From Deltaproteobacteria bacterium (GTDB taxonomy: Bacteria > Desulfobacterota_E > Deferrimicrobia > Deferrimicrobiales > Deferrimicrobiaceae), in contig JAMDCN010000082.1 in the NCBI GenBank assembly GCA_023489025.1, forward strand, positions 1 through 8,749: 8,749 nucleotides of DNA, given 5' to 3'. The notes beneath the pieces were generated by a model, which saw nothing but the letters and a program-made list of their open reading frames with translations, did not search any database and was not told the origin of the DNA. Numbering within the stretch: the first letter of the stretch is position 1; each line of letters begins with the position of its first letter. Below, piece after piece: positions 1 to 6,246 of the stretch. Both the position numbers and the translations under genes were made by a program.

Positions 1-87
1 ATCGTCTCCACGTCGCGCGGCGTCATGACGGGGGAGAAGGCGAAGAAGCTTTCGATCGGCGGCGAGCTGCTCTGCGAGATCTGGTAG
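1..87 (+). CDS. rpsH: 30S ribosomal protein S8, C-terminal fragment
   Basis: The window opens in frame with the last 28 codons of a gene that ends in TAG at 85-87. The peptide has the S8 C-terminal signature: an STSRGVMT segment, then a Gly-rich IGGELLCEIW end. This part of S8 forms the domain that binds helix 21 of 16S rRNA and, in E. coli, the spc mRNA used for autoregulation. The start and the first roughly 100 residues lie outside the window. It lies 36 bp before rplF, the normal S8-L6 order of the spc operon. The identification is firm because of the motif and the neighbour; nothing can be said about its promoter or start. Confidence 0.95.
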   Translation: MVSTSRGVMTGEKAKKLSIGGELLCEIW

Positions 88-123
88 GCGGCTTCCGGGT
101 TCTTTACAACTAGGAGCGAAACG

Positions 124-657
124 ATGTCCAGAATCGGTAAAAGACCTGTGGTCCTTCCCGCCGGAGTCAAGGTGGAAGCGGTGAACGGAGTGCTGACCGT
201 CACCGGGAAGCTGGGGCAGCTTGCCCGGCCGATCCCGGGGAAGCTGGCGGTGGAAGTGAAGGATGGAGCGGCGACGGTCGTTCTCCTCGACAAGGACGCC
301 GGGAACCTCTACGGCATGTACCGGACGATCCTGGCCAACATGGTGCAGGGAGTCACGAGCGGCTTCCTGCGGATCCTGGAGATCGTCGGCGTCGGATACA
401 AGGCCGAGTCCAAGGGGGGCGCGCTTCACCTGGCGCTCGGGTATTCCCACCCGGTCGTTTTCCAACTGCCTGCGGGCGTGACCGCGCAGGTCGAATCGAA
501 CACCGTGATCAAGCTGAGCGGGTTCGACAAGGAAGTGCTCGGGGAAACCGCCGCCCGGGTCCGGATGCTCCGGAGGCCGGACGTTTACAAGAACAAGGGA
601 ATCCGCTACCGCGGCGAACGTCTGATCAGGAAGGTCGGGAAGGCGGCGGGCAAGTAG
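124..657 (+). CDS. rplF: 50S ribosomal protein L6
   Basis: This is a 177-residue L6, the usual length. L6 binds 23S rRNA near the sarcin-ricin loop and the factor-binding region. Two repeated alpha/beta domains are visible: residues 1-82 (MSRIGKRPV start) and 83-177, which begins with the family motif LEIVGVGYKA and carries LGYSHPV at 105-111. The rRNA-contacting C-terminal motif reads RRPDVYKNKGIRYRGE at 150-165, where many bacteria have PPEPYKGKGIRY, so the Pro-Glu-Pro and one Gly are replaced. The basic tail RKVGKAAGK is typical. The ATG at 124 is preceded by AGGAG at 112-116. It sits between rpsH and rplR as in all spc operons. A frame-shadow at 263-481 is not a gene. Confidence 0.98.
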   Translation: MSRIGKRPVVLPAGVKVEAVNGVLTVTGKLGQLARPIPGKLAVEVKDGAATVVLLDKDAGNLYGMYRTILANMVQGVTSGFLRILEIVGVGYKAESKGGALHLALGYSHPVVFQLPAGVTAQVESNTVIKLSGFDKEVLGETAARVRMLRRPDVYKNKGIRYRGERLIRKVGKAAGK

Positions 658-697
658 TGGACAACGCGCAATTCCTTACGATGGGGATCCGAACGCC

Positions 698-1066
698 ATG
701 AGCCAGAAAAATGCGCGGGAAACCGCACGACAGAACCGGAAAGGCCGGATCCGCAAGCGGATCTTCGGTACCGAGCAACGCCCGCGGTTGTCCGTCTTCC
801 GCAGCGCGAAGCACATCTACGCACAGTTGGTGATCGACTCCACGGGGTCCACCATACTCGCGGCGTCCACCCTCTCCCCGGATCTCAAGGCGGAGATCGG
901 CGACCTGGACAAGAGCGACGCCGCGAAAAAGGTGGGGCAGTGGATCGGGAAAAAGGCGCTGGAGAAAAACATCCGGCAGGTGGTGTTCGACCGGAACGGG
1001 TTCCTCTACCATGGCCGGATCAAGGCCCTGGCGGACGGCGCCCGCGAATCCGGGTTGGTATTCTGA
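698..1066 (+). CDS. rplR: 50S ribosomal protein L18
   Basis: This is a 122-residue L18, the protein that binds 5S rRNA together with L5 and anchors it in the central protuberance of the large subunit. The basic N-terminus (residues 1-25, [18 protein letters not shown]) is the flexible RNA-binding arm. The core carries [20 protein letters not shown] at 28-47, and the closing family block runs from [13 protein letters not shown] at 95 to [13 protein letters not shown] at 122. The ATG at 698 has only a weak upstream purine stretch (GGGGAT at 682-687). An out-of-frame ATG at 681 opens six codons whose TGA overlaps the rplR start as ATGA, so coupling is possible but unproven. It is followed after 40 bp by rpsE. 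Confidence 0.98.
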   Translation: MSQKNARETARQNRKGRIRKRIFGTEQRPRLSVFRSAKHIYAQLVIDSTGSTILAASTLSPDLKAEIGDLDKSDAAKKVGQWIGKKALEKNIRQVVFDRNGFLYHGRIKALADGARESGLVF

Positions 1067-1094
1067 CATTGAGCGCACACTTTCGCGAGGGGAC

Positions 1095-1105
1095 GGGGAG
1101 GAAGG
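1095..1105 (+). promoter_or_regulatory. Ribosome binding site that fixes the rpsE TTG start
   Basis: GGGGAGGAAGG lies directly before the TTG at 1107. The GGAGG core at 1097-1101 is spaced 5 bp from the start. This, with protein length, is the reason for rejecting the longer ATG-initiated frame from 1011. Confidence 0.85.
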
Positions 1106-1106
1106 C

Positions 1107-1607
1107 TTGAAAAGAGTCGATCCGGAAGGGCTGGAATTGAAGGACCGCGTCGTGCACATCAGCCGCGTCGCCAAGGTCGTGAAGGGCGGACGCCGCTTCT
1201 CCTTCAGCGCGGTCGTCGTCGTCGGCGACGCCAACGGGCACGTCGGGACGGGTCTGGGGAAGGCGAACGAGGTTCCCGATGCGATCCGCAAGGCGGTGCA
1301 GAACGCCAAGCGGTCGCTGATCGTCGTTCCGCTGGTGGACGGCACCATCCCGCACGGGGTGACCGGCGAGTACGGAGCGGCGAAGGTCATCATCCGGCCC
1401 GCCTCTCCGGGGACCGGCGTCATCGCGGGCGGCGGGGTTCGCGCCGTGATCGAGTCCAGCGGGATCTCGAACATCCTGACCAAGTCCCTGGGGAGCAACA
1501 ATCCCCACAACCTCGTGAAGGCGACGATCGAGGGGCTTTCCCAGTTGCGGACCGCATCGCAGATCCTTGCGGTCCGGGGCCCGAGAGAGGAAGAGGCGAC
1601 GGCATGA
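1107..1607 (+). CDS. rpsE: 30S ribosomal protein S5
   Basis: S5 is a decoding-centre protein of the small subunit. With S4 and S12 it affects fidelity, and it carries the spectinomycin-resistance loop. From the TTG at 1107 the product is 166 residues, the usual length. The frame can be extended back to an ATG at 1011, but those 32 extra residues overlap rplR and have no S5 character. The TTG has GGGGAGGAAGG 5 bp or less upstream and gives the expected [17 protein letters not shown] opening. The double-stranded-RNA-binding-like N domain covers about 11-74, with [10 protein letters not shown] at 24-33 and GLGKANEVP at 49-57. The C domain has [13 protein letters not shown] at 97-109 and [14 protein letters not shown] at 127-140. 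The TGA overlaps the rpmD ATG by 4 bp (ATGA), implying translational coupling. Confidence 0.97.
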   Translation: MKRVDPEGLELKDRVVHISRVAKVVKGGRRFSFSAVVVVGDANGHVGTGLGKANEVPDAIRKAVQNAKRSLIVVPLVDGTIPHGVTGEYGAAKVIIRPASPGTGVIAGGGVRAVIESSGISNILTKSLGSNNPHNLVKATIEGLSQLRTASQILAVRGPREEEATA

Positions 1608-1798
1608 GCGGAAAATTGCGCATCACCCTCCTGCGGGGGTTGAGCGGTAGAACCGCGTACCACCGCAAGGTCGTTCAGGGACTCGGGATCACCCGGTTGA
1701 ACCGTCCCGTCGTCCGGCAGGACACGCCGGAGATACGCGGGATGGTGGAAAAGGTCAAGTTCCTCGTCCGGATGGAAGAGGTGGGAGAGGCGTCATGA
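1604..1798 (+). CDS. rpmD: 50S ribosomal protein L30
   Basis: This is a 64-residue L30, a small ferredoxin-like-fold protein of the large subunit. The opening strand [13 protein letters not shown] is followed by the family region [31 protein letters not shown], where GLGITRLN aligns with the usual GLGLRRLN. It then ends in helix and strand residues [11 protein letters not shown]. Some bacterial lineages lack L30; here it is present in its canonical place. Both junctions are 4-bp ATGA overlaps, with rpsE upstream (1604-1607) and rplO downstream (1795-1798). rpsE-rpmD-rplO is therefore a tightly coupled unit. Confidence 0.96.
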   Translation: MSGKLRITLLRGLSGRTAYHRKVVQGLGITRLNRPVVRQDTPEIRGMVEKVKFLVRMEEVGEAS

Positions 1799-2235
1799 AA
1801 CTCACGGATCTCCGCCCCGCAAAAGGGGCGAAAAGCGCGCGCAAGCGCGTCGGCCGGGGCGAAGGTTCCGGGCTCGGAAAGACCTCCGGCAAGGGGAACA
1901 AGGGGCTCAAGGCGCGCAGCGGCGGCGGGACCAAACCAGGCTACGAAGGCGGCCAGATGCCTTTGCAGCGGCGGCTCCCGAAGCGCGGGTTCGTCAACGT
2001 CTTCCGGGAGGAGACGGCCGTCGTCAACGTTAAGGAACTGAACCGGTTCGAGGCGGGCTCCGTCGTGGACGCCGAGGCGCTTCGGCGCGAGGGACTGGTG
2101 AAAGGCGCCTGCCCCGGGGGCGTCAAGCTTCTCGGAAACGGAGAGATCACCCGTAAACTCACCGTGAAGGTCGACCGGGCCAGCAAGTCCGCCGTCGGGA
2201 AGGTCGTAGCCGCCGGCGGGACAGTGGAGGTCTGA
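1795..2235 (+). CDS. rplO: 50S ribosomal protein L15
   Basis: This is a 146-residue L15, a late-assembling protein of the large subunit. The long extended N-terminus threads into 23S rRNA and is rich in Lys, Arg and Gly: residues 11-46 include [20 protein letters not shown] and a GGG. It continues with the family motifs [20 protein letters not shown] at 47-66. The globular C-domain is at about 75-146, with [20 protein letters not shown] and the closing AAGGTVEV. It starts at an ATG that overlaps the rpmD stop. Its last codons contain GGAGG (2226-2230), which serves as the ribosome binding site for secY. An 81-residue frame on the other strand inside this gene is a shadow. Confidence 0.98.
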   Translation: MKLTDLRPAKGAKSARKRVGRGEGSGLGKTSGKGNKGLKARSGGGTKPGYEGGQMPLQRRLPKRGFVNVFREETAVVNVKELNRFEAGSVVDAEALRREGLVKGACPGGVKLLGNGEITRKLTVKVDRASKSAVGKVVAAGGTVEV

Positions 2236-2239
2236 GCCG

Positions 2240-3547
2240 GTGCTCGACGGCTTACAGAACATCACGCGGGTCCCGGAGCTCAAGCGACGAATCCTCGTCA
2301 CGGGGCTCCTTCTCATCGTCTACCGCATCGGGATCCACATTCCGACTCCGGGGATCGACAACCTTGCGCTCAAGGCGGTTTTCGAGAGCCAGGCGGGTAC
2401 CCTCTTCGGCCTGATCGACATGTTCTCGGGGGGGGCGCTCGCGCGCTTCTCCATATTCACTCTCGGGATCATGCCGTACATAAGTTCCTCGATCATCCTT
2501 CAGCTTCTTACGGTCGTCATCCCGCAGCTCGAGAAGCTCTCCAAGGAAGGGGAGCTCGGCCGGCGGAAAATCACGCAGTACACCCGGTACGGCACGATCG
2601 TCCTGTCCGTCATCCAGGGGATGGGGATCGCCGTCGGGCTGGAAAGCGTTTCGGCGGGGACGGGATCCGTCGTCTACCACCCGGGGTGGGCGTTCCGGAT
2701 CATGACGGTCATCACCCTCACCTCGGGTACCGCGTTCCTGATGTGGCTGGGCGAACAGATTACGGAGCGGGGGATCGGCAACGGGATCTCCCTCATCATC
2801 TTCGCCGGCATCGTGGCCCGGTTCCCGAGCGGCCTGGTCCGCACGGTCACCCTTGTCCGCACTGGGGAGATGAACATCTTCTCCGCGCTGTTCCTGCTGG
2901 CGCTCATGGTCGCCGTCGTCGCCGTCATCATCTTTTTCGAGCGGGCGCACCGGCGGATCCCGGTGCAGTATGCCCGCAGAATCGTCGGGCGGAAGGTCTA
3001 CGGCGGGCAGAGCACCCACCTGCCGCTGAAGGTGAACACGGCCGGCGTCATTCCGCCGATCTTCGCCTCCTCCATCCTGCTCTTCCCCGCGACGATCGCC
3101 AGCTTCATCAAGCACCCGATCACGCGGTCGATCTCCAACGCCCTGACGCCGGGCAGCATCGGTTACGAACTGCTTTTTGTCGCCTTCATCATCTTCTTCT
3201 GCTACTTCTACACGGCGGTGACGTTCAACCCGGTAGACGTCGCCGACAACATGAAGAAGTACGGAGGCTTCGTACCGGGGATCCGTCCCGGAAAGAAGAC
3301 GGCGGAATACATCGACAAGATCCTGACGCGGATCACGCTCGGCGGTGCGATATACGTGTCGGTCATCTGCGTCCTGCCCAGCATCCTCATCGCCCGCTTC
3401 AACGTCCCCTTCTATTTCGGCGGAACGGGGCTCCTGATCGTGGTGGGGGTCGCGATGGACACGGTTCAGCAGATCGAGTCGCACCTGATCACCCGACATT
3501 ACGAAGGGTTCCTGAAGAAGGGACAGATGAAGGGGAGGAGGGGATAA
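2240..3547 (+). CDS. secY: Preprotein translocase subunit SecY
   Basis: SecY is the channel subunit of the SecYEG translocon in the inner membrane and passes unfolded preproteins and inserts membrane proteins. The product is 435 residues with ten predicted hydrophobic segments. TM1 is at about 18-36, then comes the plug region [19 protein letters not shown] (55-73), and TM2 follows with [15 protein letters not shown]. Also visible are [17 protein letters not shown] (169-185) and the cytosolic loop [14 protein letters not shown] (234-247). The C5 loop holds [16 protein letters not shown] and GIRPG, with Arg349 matching the Arg needed for SecA-driven translocation. The final helix ends with [13 protein letters not shown]. 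The start is GTG at 2240, 4 bp after rplO. A G8 run at 2428-2435 encodes S63-A66 by the plug. Confidence 0.98.
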   Translation: MLDGLQNITRVPELKRRILVTGLLLIVYRIGIHIPTPGIDNLALKAVFESQAGTLFGLIDMFSGGALARFSIFTLGIMPYISSSIILQLLTVVIPQLEKLSKEGELGRRKITQYTRYGTIVLSVIQGMGIAVGLESVSAGTGSVVYHPGWAFRIMTVITLTSGTAFLMWLGEQITERGIGNGISLIIFAGIVARFPSGLVRTVTLVRTGEMNIFSALFLLALMVAVVAVIIFFERAHRRIPVQYARRIVGRKVYGGQSTHLPLKVNTAGVIPPIFASSILLFPATIASFIKHPITRSISNALTPGSIGYELLFVAFIIFFCYFYTAVTFNPVDVADNMKKYGGFVPGIRPGKKTAEYIDKILTRITLGGAIYVSVICVLPSILIARFNVPFYFGGTGLLIVVGVAMDTVQQIESHLITRHYEGFLKKGQMKGRRG

Positions 3548-3551
3548 GCCG

Positions 3552-4196
3552 ATGATGGGGATCATCCTTCTGGGCCCCCCAGGCGCGGGGAAGGGCACCC
3601 AGGCAAAGAAGTTGACGCAGGCGTTCGCCATACCCCAGATCTCCACGGGGGACATGCTCCGGGCCGCGGTCAAGAACGGTACGGCGCTCGGCAAGCAGGC
3701 CAAGGCGTTCATGGATGCGGGCGGACTGGTTCCGGACGAAGTCGTCATAGGAATCGTCAAGGAGCGTCTCACCGCGGACGATTGCGCGAAAGGTTTCATT
3801 CTCGACGGATTTCCGCGGACGATCCCGCAGGCCGAGGCGCTCGACCGGGTGACCAGGGAGCTGGGGAAGGAGATCCGCTTCGTCCTCTCGCTCGAAGTCG
3901 ACCAGGACGACCTGATGGAGCGGCTCTGCGGACGCCGGACCTGCACCGGTTGCGGGGCGATGTACCACGTGAAGTTCAACCCCCCGAAGGCCGAGGGGAA
4001 GTGCGACAAGTGCGGAACCGCCCTGATCCAGCGGGACGACGACAAGGAAGAGACGATCACGAACCGGTTGGCCAACTACAACAAGGCCACCGCTCCGCTG
4101 CTCGATTATTACGGGAACACGGGAAAAATCCGGTCGGTGATGGCTTCCGGCGAGATCGACGCCATCTACGCCGGGATCGTCAAGATTCTACGGTAG
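3552..4196 (+). CDS. adk: Adenylate kinase, zinc-type LID
   Basis: This is cytosolic adenylate kinase, converting ATP + AMP to 2 ADP. It is 214 residues, the long form with a full LID. The P-loop is GPPGAGKGT at 8-16. The AMP site has STGDMLR at 31-37, and DGFPRT at 85-90 includes Arg89. LID arginines include R128/R129 and R161, with R172 after the LID. The LID carries four cysteines, C131-x2-C134 and C151-x2-C154, the structural zinc site of Gram-positive and many deltaproteobacterial enzymes that E. coli Adk lacks. Two adjacent ATGs (3552 and 3555) are both possible starts. The purine run GGAGGAGGGG at 3534-3543, inside the secY end, fits either. It lies 4 bp after secY and 3 bp before map. 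Confidence 0.98.
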   Translation: MMGIILLGPPGAGKGTQAKKLTQAFAIPQISTGDMLRAAVKNGTALGKQAKAFMDAGGLVPDEVVIGIVKERLTADDCAKGFILDGFPRTIPQAEALDRVTRELGKEIRFVLSLEVDQDDLMERLCGRRTCTGCGAMYHVKFNPPKAEGKCDKCGTALIQRDDDKEETITNRLANYNKATAPLLDYYGNTGKIRSVMASGEIDAIYAGIVKILR

Positions 4197-4199
4197 AGG

Positions 4200-4949
4200 A
4201 TGATACTGATCAAGTCGCCTCCGGAGATCGAGGTGATGCGGCGCGCGGGCGCCGTCGTAGGCAGGTTCTTTGAAGAAGTGAGGTCGATGGTTCTCCCCGG
4301 CGCCAGCACGTGGGACCTTGAATCGTTCGCCGACCGGTTCATCGCCCGGAACGGCGTGAGAAGCGCCTTCAAGGGATACATGGGGTACACGGCGCATCTT
4401 TGCACCTCCATCAACGAGGAGGTGGTGCACGGGATCCCGTCGAAGGCACGGGTCCTCCGGGAGGGCGACATCCTGAGCATCGATTTCGGGATCGTTCGCG
4501 AGGGATTCTATGGGGATGCCGCGAGGACCTTTCCGGTGGGGGTTGTGGACGGCGTTTCCTCCCGGCTTCTCGCAGCTACGGAACGGTCGCTTGCGGCGGG
4601 GATCGCCGAGGTCCGGCCAGGGAACCGCCTGGGAGATGTTTCGGCGGCCGTGCAGGAGACGGTCGAGGCGGAAGGGTTCTCGGTGGTGCGCGATTTCGTC
4701 GGGCACGGGATCGGCAGATCGCTGCACGAGGATCCGCAGATCCCGAATTTCGGGAAGCGGGGGGTAGGCCCGAAATTGACGCCGGGGATGACCCTGGCCA
4801 TCGAACCGATGGTGAACGCCGGGAGATGGCCCGTAGAGGTCCTGGCGGACGGGTGGACGGTCGTTACGCGCGACAGGAGCCGATCGGCCCACTTCGAGCA
4901 CACGGTGGCCGTCACCGAGGACGGGCATAGTATATTAAGTATTCCTTGA
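4200..4949 (+). CDS. map: Methionine aminopeptidase, type I
   Basis: This dinuclear-metal enzyme removes the initiator Met from nascent proteins at the ribosome. It is 249 residues, with no N-terminal zinc-finger or other extension. All five metal ligands are visible: Asp95 (SIDFG), Asp106 (GDAART), His169 (GHGIGRSLHEDP), Glu202 (AIEPM) and Glu233 (FEHTVAV). The catalytic-pocket His77 (VVHGIP) and His176 are also present; the spacing matches E. coli Map shifted by two. The ATG at 4200 gives the standard MILIKSPPEIEVMRRAG opening, but the only purine run, AGAGG at 4195-4199, abuts the start, so coupling from adk is likely. The last codons (AGT ATA TTA AGT ATT CCT) are strikingly AT-rich against the rest of the gene. 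Confidence 0.97.
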   Translation: MILIKSPPEIEVMRRAGAVVGRFFEEVRSMVLPGASTWDLESFADRFIARNGVRSAFKGYMGYTAHLCTSINEEVVHGIPSKARVLREGDILSIDFGIVREGFYGDAARTFPVGVVDGVSSRLLAATERSLAAGIAEVRPGNRLGDVSAAVQETVEAEGFSVVRDFVGHGIGRSLHEDPQIPNFGKRGVGPKLTPGMTLAIEPMVNAGRWPVEVLADGWTVVTRDRSRSAHFEHTVAVTEDGHSILSIP

Positions 4950-4988
4950 TGTACATTGTAATATTATGCGGATGTAAAGAGGAATATG
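4929..4988 (+). promoter_or_regulatory. AT-rich island at the map/infA junction, possible internal promoter
   Basis: These 60 bases contain 17 G+C (28%), in a window that is otherwise well over half GC. The island covers the last map codons, the 36-bp gap and the infA ribosome binding site. It holds promoter-like pieces: TTAAGT (4935-4940), then 18 bp, then TAATAT (4959-4964); also TTGATG (4946-4951) and TATTAT (4962-4967), which are only 10 bp apart. It also holds the 8-bp palindrome TAATATTA (4959-4966). No pair is a good sigma-70 match with ideal spacing, so the promoter call is an inference from composition. A start here would let infA and the alpha genes be expressed independently of spc. 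Confidence 0.35.
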
Positions 4989-5204
4989 GCAAAAGAAGAG
5001 GCGATAGAAATCGAGGGTACGGTGGTCGAGCCGTTGCCGAATGCCATGTTCCGGGTGGAACTCGACAACAAGATGAAGGTGCTCGCCCACATCTCCGGCA
5101 AGATGCGGATGCACTTCATAAAGATCCTGCCGGGGGATCGGGTCACCGTTCAGTTGACGCCGTACGACCTGACGCGGGGCCGGATAACATATCGATCGAA
5201 GTGA
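4986..5204 (+). CDS. infA: Translation initiation factor IF-1
   Basis: IF-1 occupies the A site of the 30S subunit during initiation and assists IF-2 and IF-3. At 72 residues it is the canonical length. It is a single S1-type OB fold beginning [22 protein letters not shown], with the core [24 protein letters not shown] at 25-48, and [23 protein letters not shown] at 48-70. The GKMR and DLTRGRI blocks are characteristic. The ATG at 4986 is preceded by AGAGG at 4978-4982, a rather tight 3-bp spacing. Its stop is 13 bp before rpmJ. The map-infA-rpmJ order is usual in Firmicutes and deltaproteobacteria but not in E. coli, where infA is elsewhere. Confidence 0.97.
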   Translation: MAKEEAIEIEGTVVEPLPNAMFRVELDNKMKVLAHISGKMRMHFIKILPGDRVTVQLTPYDLTRGRITYRSK

Positions 5205-5217
5205 AGAGGGGACGAAG

Positions 5218-5331
5218 ATGAAAGTCAGACCGTCGGTGCGAAAGTTTTGCGTCAAGTGCAAGGTCATCCGCCGGAAAGGCGTCGTCCGGGTGATCTGCGA
5301 GAACCCGAAGCACAAGCAGCGCCAGGGATAG
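5218..5331 (+). CDS. rpmJ: 50S ribosomal protein L36, zinc-binding form
   Basis: This 37-residue gene is short enough to be missed by size cut-offs. Translation gives [20 protein letters not shown], then [17 protein letters not shown] and TAG. This is the complete L36, the smallest large-subunit protein. The zinc-ribbon ligands Cys11, Cys14, Cys27 and His32 are all present, making this the zinc-binding C+ type rather than the zinc-independent paralogue. The ribosome binding site GAGGGG at 5206-5211 is 6 bp from the ATG. It lies between infA and rpsM, its usual position. A 12-bp direct repeat spans its stop codon. Confidence 0.97.
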   Translation: MKVRPSVRKFCVKCKVIRRKGVVRVICENPKHKQRQG

Positions 5332-5349
5332 ACGCAAAGGGATAGACGC
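5324..5349 (+). repeat. 12-bp direct repeat across the rpmJ stop
   Basis: AGGGATAGACGC occurs at 5324-5335 and again at 5338-5349, separated by 2 bp (period 14). The first copy includes the last two bases of the Gln codon, the Gly codon and the TAG of rpmJ. The second lies wholly in the 47-bp gap before rpsM. Both copies contain TAG. This looks like a small local duplication by slippage; no function is evident. Confidence 0.8.
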
Positions 5350-5365
5350 CGCAACAGATCGTACC

Positions 5366-5374
5366 AAGGAGGAG
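5366..5374 (+). promoter_or_regulatory. Strong ribosome binding site for the rpsM TTG start
   Basis: AAGGAGGAG contains a full AGGAGG core (5367-5372), 6 bp from the TTG at 5379. There is no alternative ATG or GTG in frame that would give an intact S13 N-terminus, so this site decides the start. Confidence 0.85.
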
Positions 5375-5378
5375 TCGG

Positions 5379-5762
5379 TTGGCACGCATAGCGGGAGTGG
5401 ACATTCCTAAGACGAAGAAGATCGGGACGGCCCTTACGTACATCTACGGAATCGGCCCGACATCGGCGGCGAAGATACTCGAAGAGGCCCGTGTCTCTCC
5501 GGATTTGCGGACGAGCACGCTGGGCGAGGACCAGGTCGCCCGGATCCGGGACGTGATCGACGCCAATTATCGCGTCGAGGGGGATCTGCGCAAGGAAATA
5601 TCGATGAACATCAAGCGACTGATGGACCTCGGGGCATACCGGGGCCTTCGGCACCGCAAGGGGCTGCCGGCGCGGGGGCAGCGCACCCACACGAACGCCC
5701 GGACCCGGAAGGGTCCGCGCAAGGGCGCCGTCGCAAAGAAGAAGGAAGCCACGAAGAAATAA
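5379..5762 (+). CDS. rpsM: 30S ribosomal protein S13
   Basis: S13 sits in the head of the small subunit, contacts the P-site tRNA and forms intersubunit bridges with the large subunit. At 127 residues it is slightly longer than E. coli S13 (118), through a Lys-rich end. The N-terminus [25 protein letters not shown] (2-26) includes the helix-two-turn-helix nucleic-acid-binding fold. The middle has [30 protein letters not shown] at 74-103, the family hallmark. The basic tail [22 protein letters not shown] reaches toward tRNA. Initiation is from TTG at 5379 behind an excellent ribosome binding site. It is the first gene of the classical alpha operon and 58 bp precedes rpsK. Confidence 0.97.
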   Translation: MARIAGVDIPKTKKIGTALTYIYGIGPTSAAKILEEARVSPDLRTSTLGEDQVARIRDVIDANYRVEGDLRKEISMNIKRLMDLGAYRGLRHRKGLPARGQRTHTNARTRKGPRKGAVAKKKEATKK

Positions 5763-5792
5763 GGACGGCTGCTGAACCGGCCGGCGATAACC

Positions 5793-5808
5793 CCCGCCGC
5801 GGGGCGGG
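5793..5808 (+). promoter_or_regulatory. GC hairpin in the rpsM-rpsK gap
   Basis: CCCGCC (5793-5798), a GCGG loop, and GGCGGG (5803-5808) form a perfect 6-bp all-GC stem. It ends 2 bp before the CGGAGG ribosome binding site of rpsK (5811-5816). An 8-bp palindrome, CCGGCCGG, lies just upstream at 5777-5784. The 58-bp gap is the longest between genes in the operon. There is no T-run, so it is not an intrinsic terminator. It could tune rpsK translation or stabilise the message; this is inference. Confidence 0.4.
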
Positions 5809-5820
5809 TGCGGAGGAACG

Positions 5821-6210
5821 ATGGCAACGCCGAAAAAGAAAGGCAAGAGGAAGGTCCGCCGGAGCGTGCCGGTGGGGGTGGCCCACATCCAGGCGACCTT
5901 CAACAACACGATCATCACGATCACCGATCCGGACGGCAACACCCTTGCGTGGGCCAGCGCGGGCGCAAAGGGGTTCAAGGGATCGAGAAAAAGCACTCCG
6001 TTCGCGGCCACCGTGGCCGCCGAGGAAGTCGCGAAAAAGGCGATGGACAGCGGCGTGAACACGGTGACAGTTCACATCAAGGGGCCCGGATCCGGTCGCG
6101 AGGCCGCGCTTCGCTCCCTGCAGGCCTCCGGGCTGAAGGTGAACTTCATCCGGGACGTGACGCCGATTCCGCACAACGGATGCCGGCCGCCGAAGCGCCG
6201 TCGCGTATGA
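5821..6210 (+). CDS. rpsK: 30S ribosomal protein S11
   Basis: S11 lies on the platform of the small subunit, near the mRNA exit and the Shine-Dalgarno helix, with S7 and S18. The product is 129 residues, as usual. After a basic extension (residues 2-14, [13 protein letters not shown]) comes the core [22 protein letters not shown] at 19-40. [20 protein letters not shown] follows at 44-63, then [18 protein letters not shown] at 84-101. The invariant end is [18 protein letters not shown] at 112-129; its Asn119-Gly120 pair is the site known to form isoaspartate in E. coli S11. The ATG at 5821 is behind CGGAGG. It lies between rpsM and rpsD. Confidence 0.98.
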   Translation: MATPKKKGKRKVRRSVPVGVAHIQATFNNTIITITDPDGNTLAWASAGAKGFKGSRKSTPFAATVAAEEVAKKAMDSGVNTVTVHIKGPGSGREAALRSLQASGLKVNFIRDVTPIPHNGCRPPKRRRV

Positions 6211-6230
6211 CCACCGCAACCCAACGGGAC

Positions 6231-6238
6231 AAGGAGGA
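6231..6238 (+). promoter_or_regulatory. Strong ribosome binding site for the rpsD TTG start
   Basis: AAGGAGGA is followed by a T-rich spacer (CATTTTCT) and the TTG at 6247. The 8-bp spacing is normal. The next residues are [11 protein letters not shown], the conserved S4 N-terminus, so this TTG is the start. Confidence 0.85.
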
Positions 6239-6246
6239 CATTTTCT

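Noticed and set aside
681..701. Six-codon frame MGIRTP ending in an ATGA overlap with rplR
   Set aside because: No ribosome binding site precedes it, and a stop overlapping a start is common by chance when the start codon is followed by A.
1011..1106. N-terminal extension of S5 from ATG 1011
   Set aside because: It overlaps rplR by 56 bp, has no S5-like residues, and a well-spaced ribosome binding site with TTG at 1107 gives the standard length.
1069..1110. 13-codon TTG frame ending in a TTGA overlap with rpsE
   Set aside because: No upstream ribosome binding site; chance open frame in a 40-bp gap.
626..1663. 345-codon minus-strand frame across rplR and rpsE
   Set aside because: Antisense shadow of conserved genes with no supporting start signal or motif.
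2252..4075. 607-codon open frame on the minus strand across secY and adk
   Set aside because: It lies opposite two unmistakable genes, has low-complexity Arg/Asp/Pro-rich composition and no recognisable domain. Long antisense frames are a by-product of GC-rich codon use.
4946..5221. 91-codon plus-strand frame starting at the map stop and covering infA
   Set aside because: It is in a different frame from infA, which is certain, and the product has no recognisable motif.
5364..5382. Possible CCAA/TTGG hairpin looping out the rpsM ribosome binding site
   Set aside because: A 4-bp stem with an 11-nt loop is too weak to support a regulatory call.
4935..6062. 375-codon minus-strand frame across infA to rpsK
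   Set aside because: Same antisense artefact; the product shows no family motif and the opposite strand is fully accounted for by ribosomal genes.
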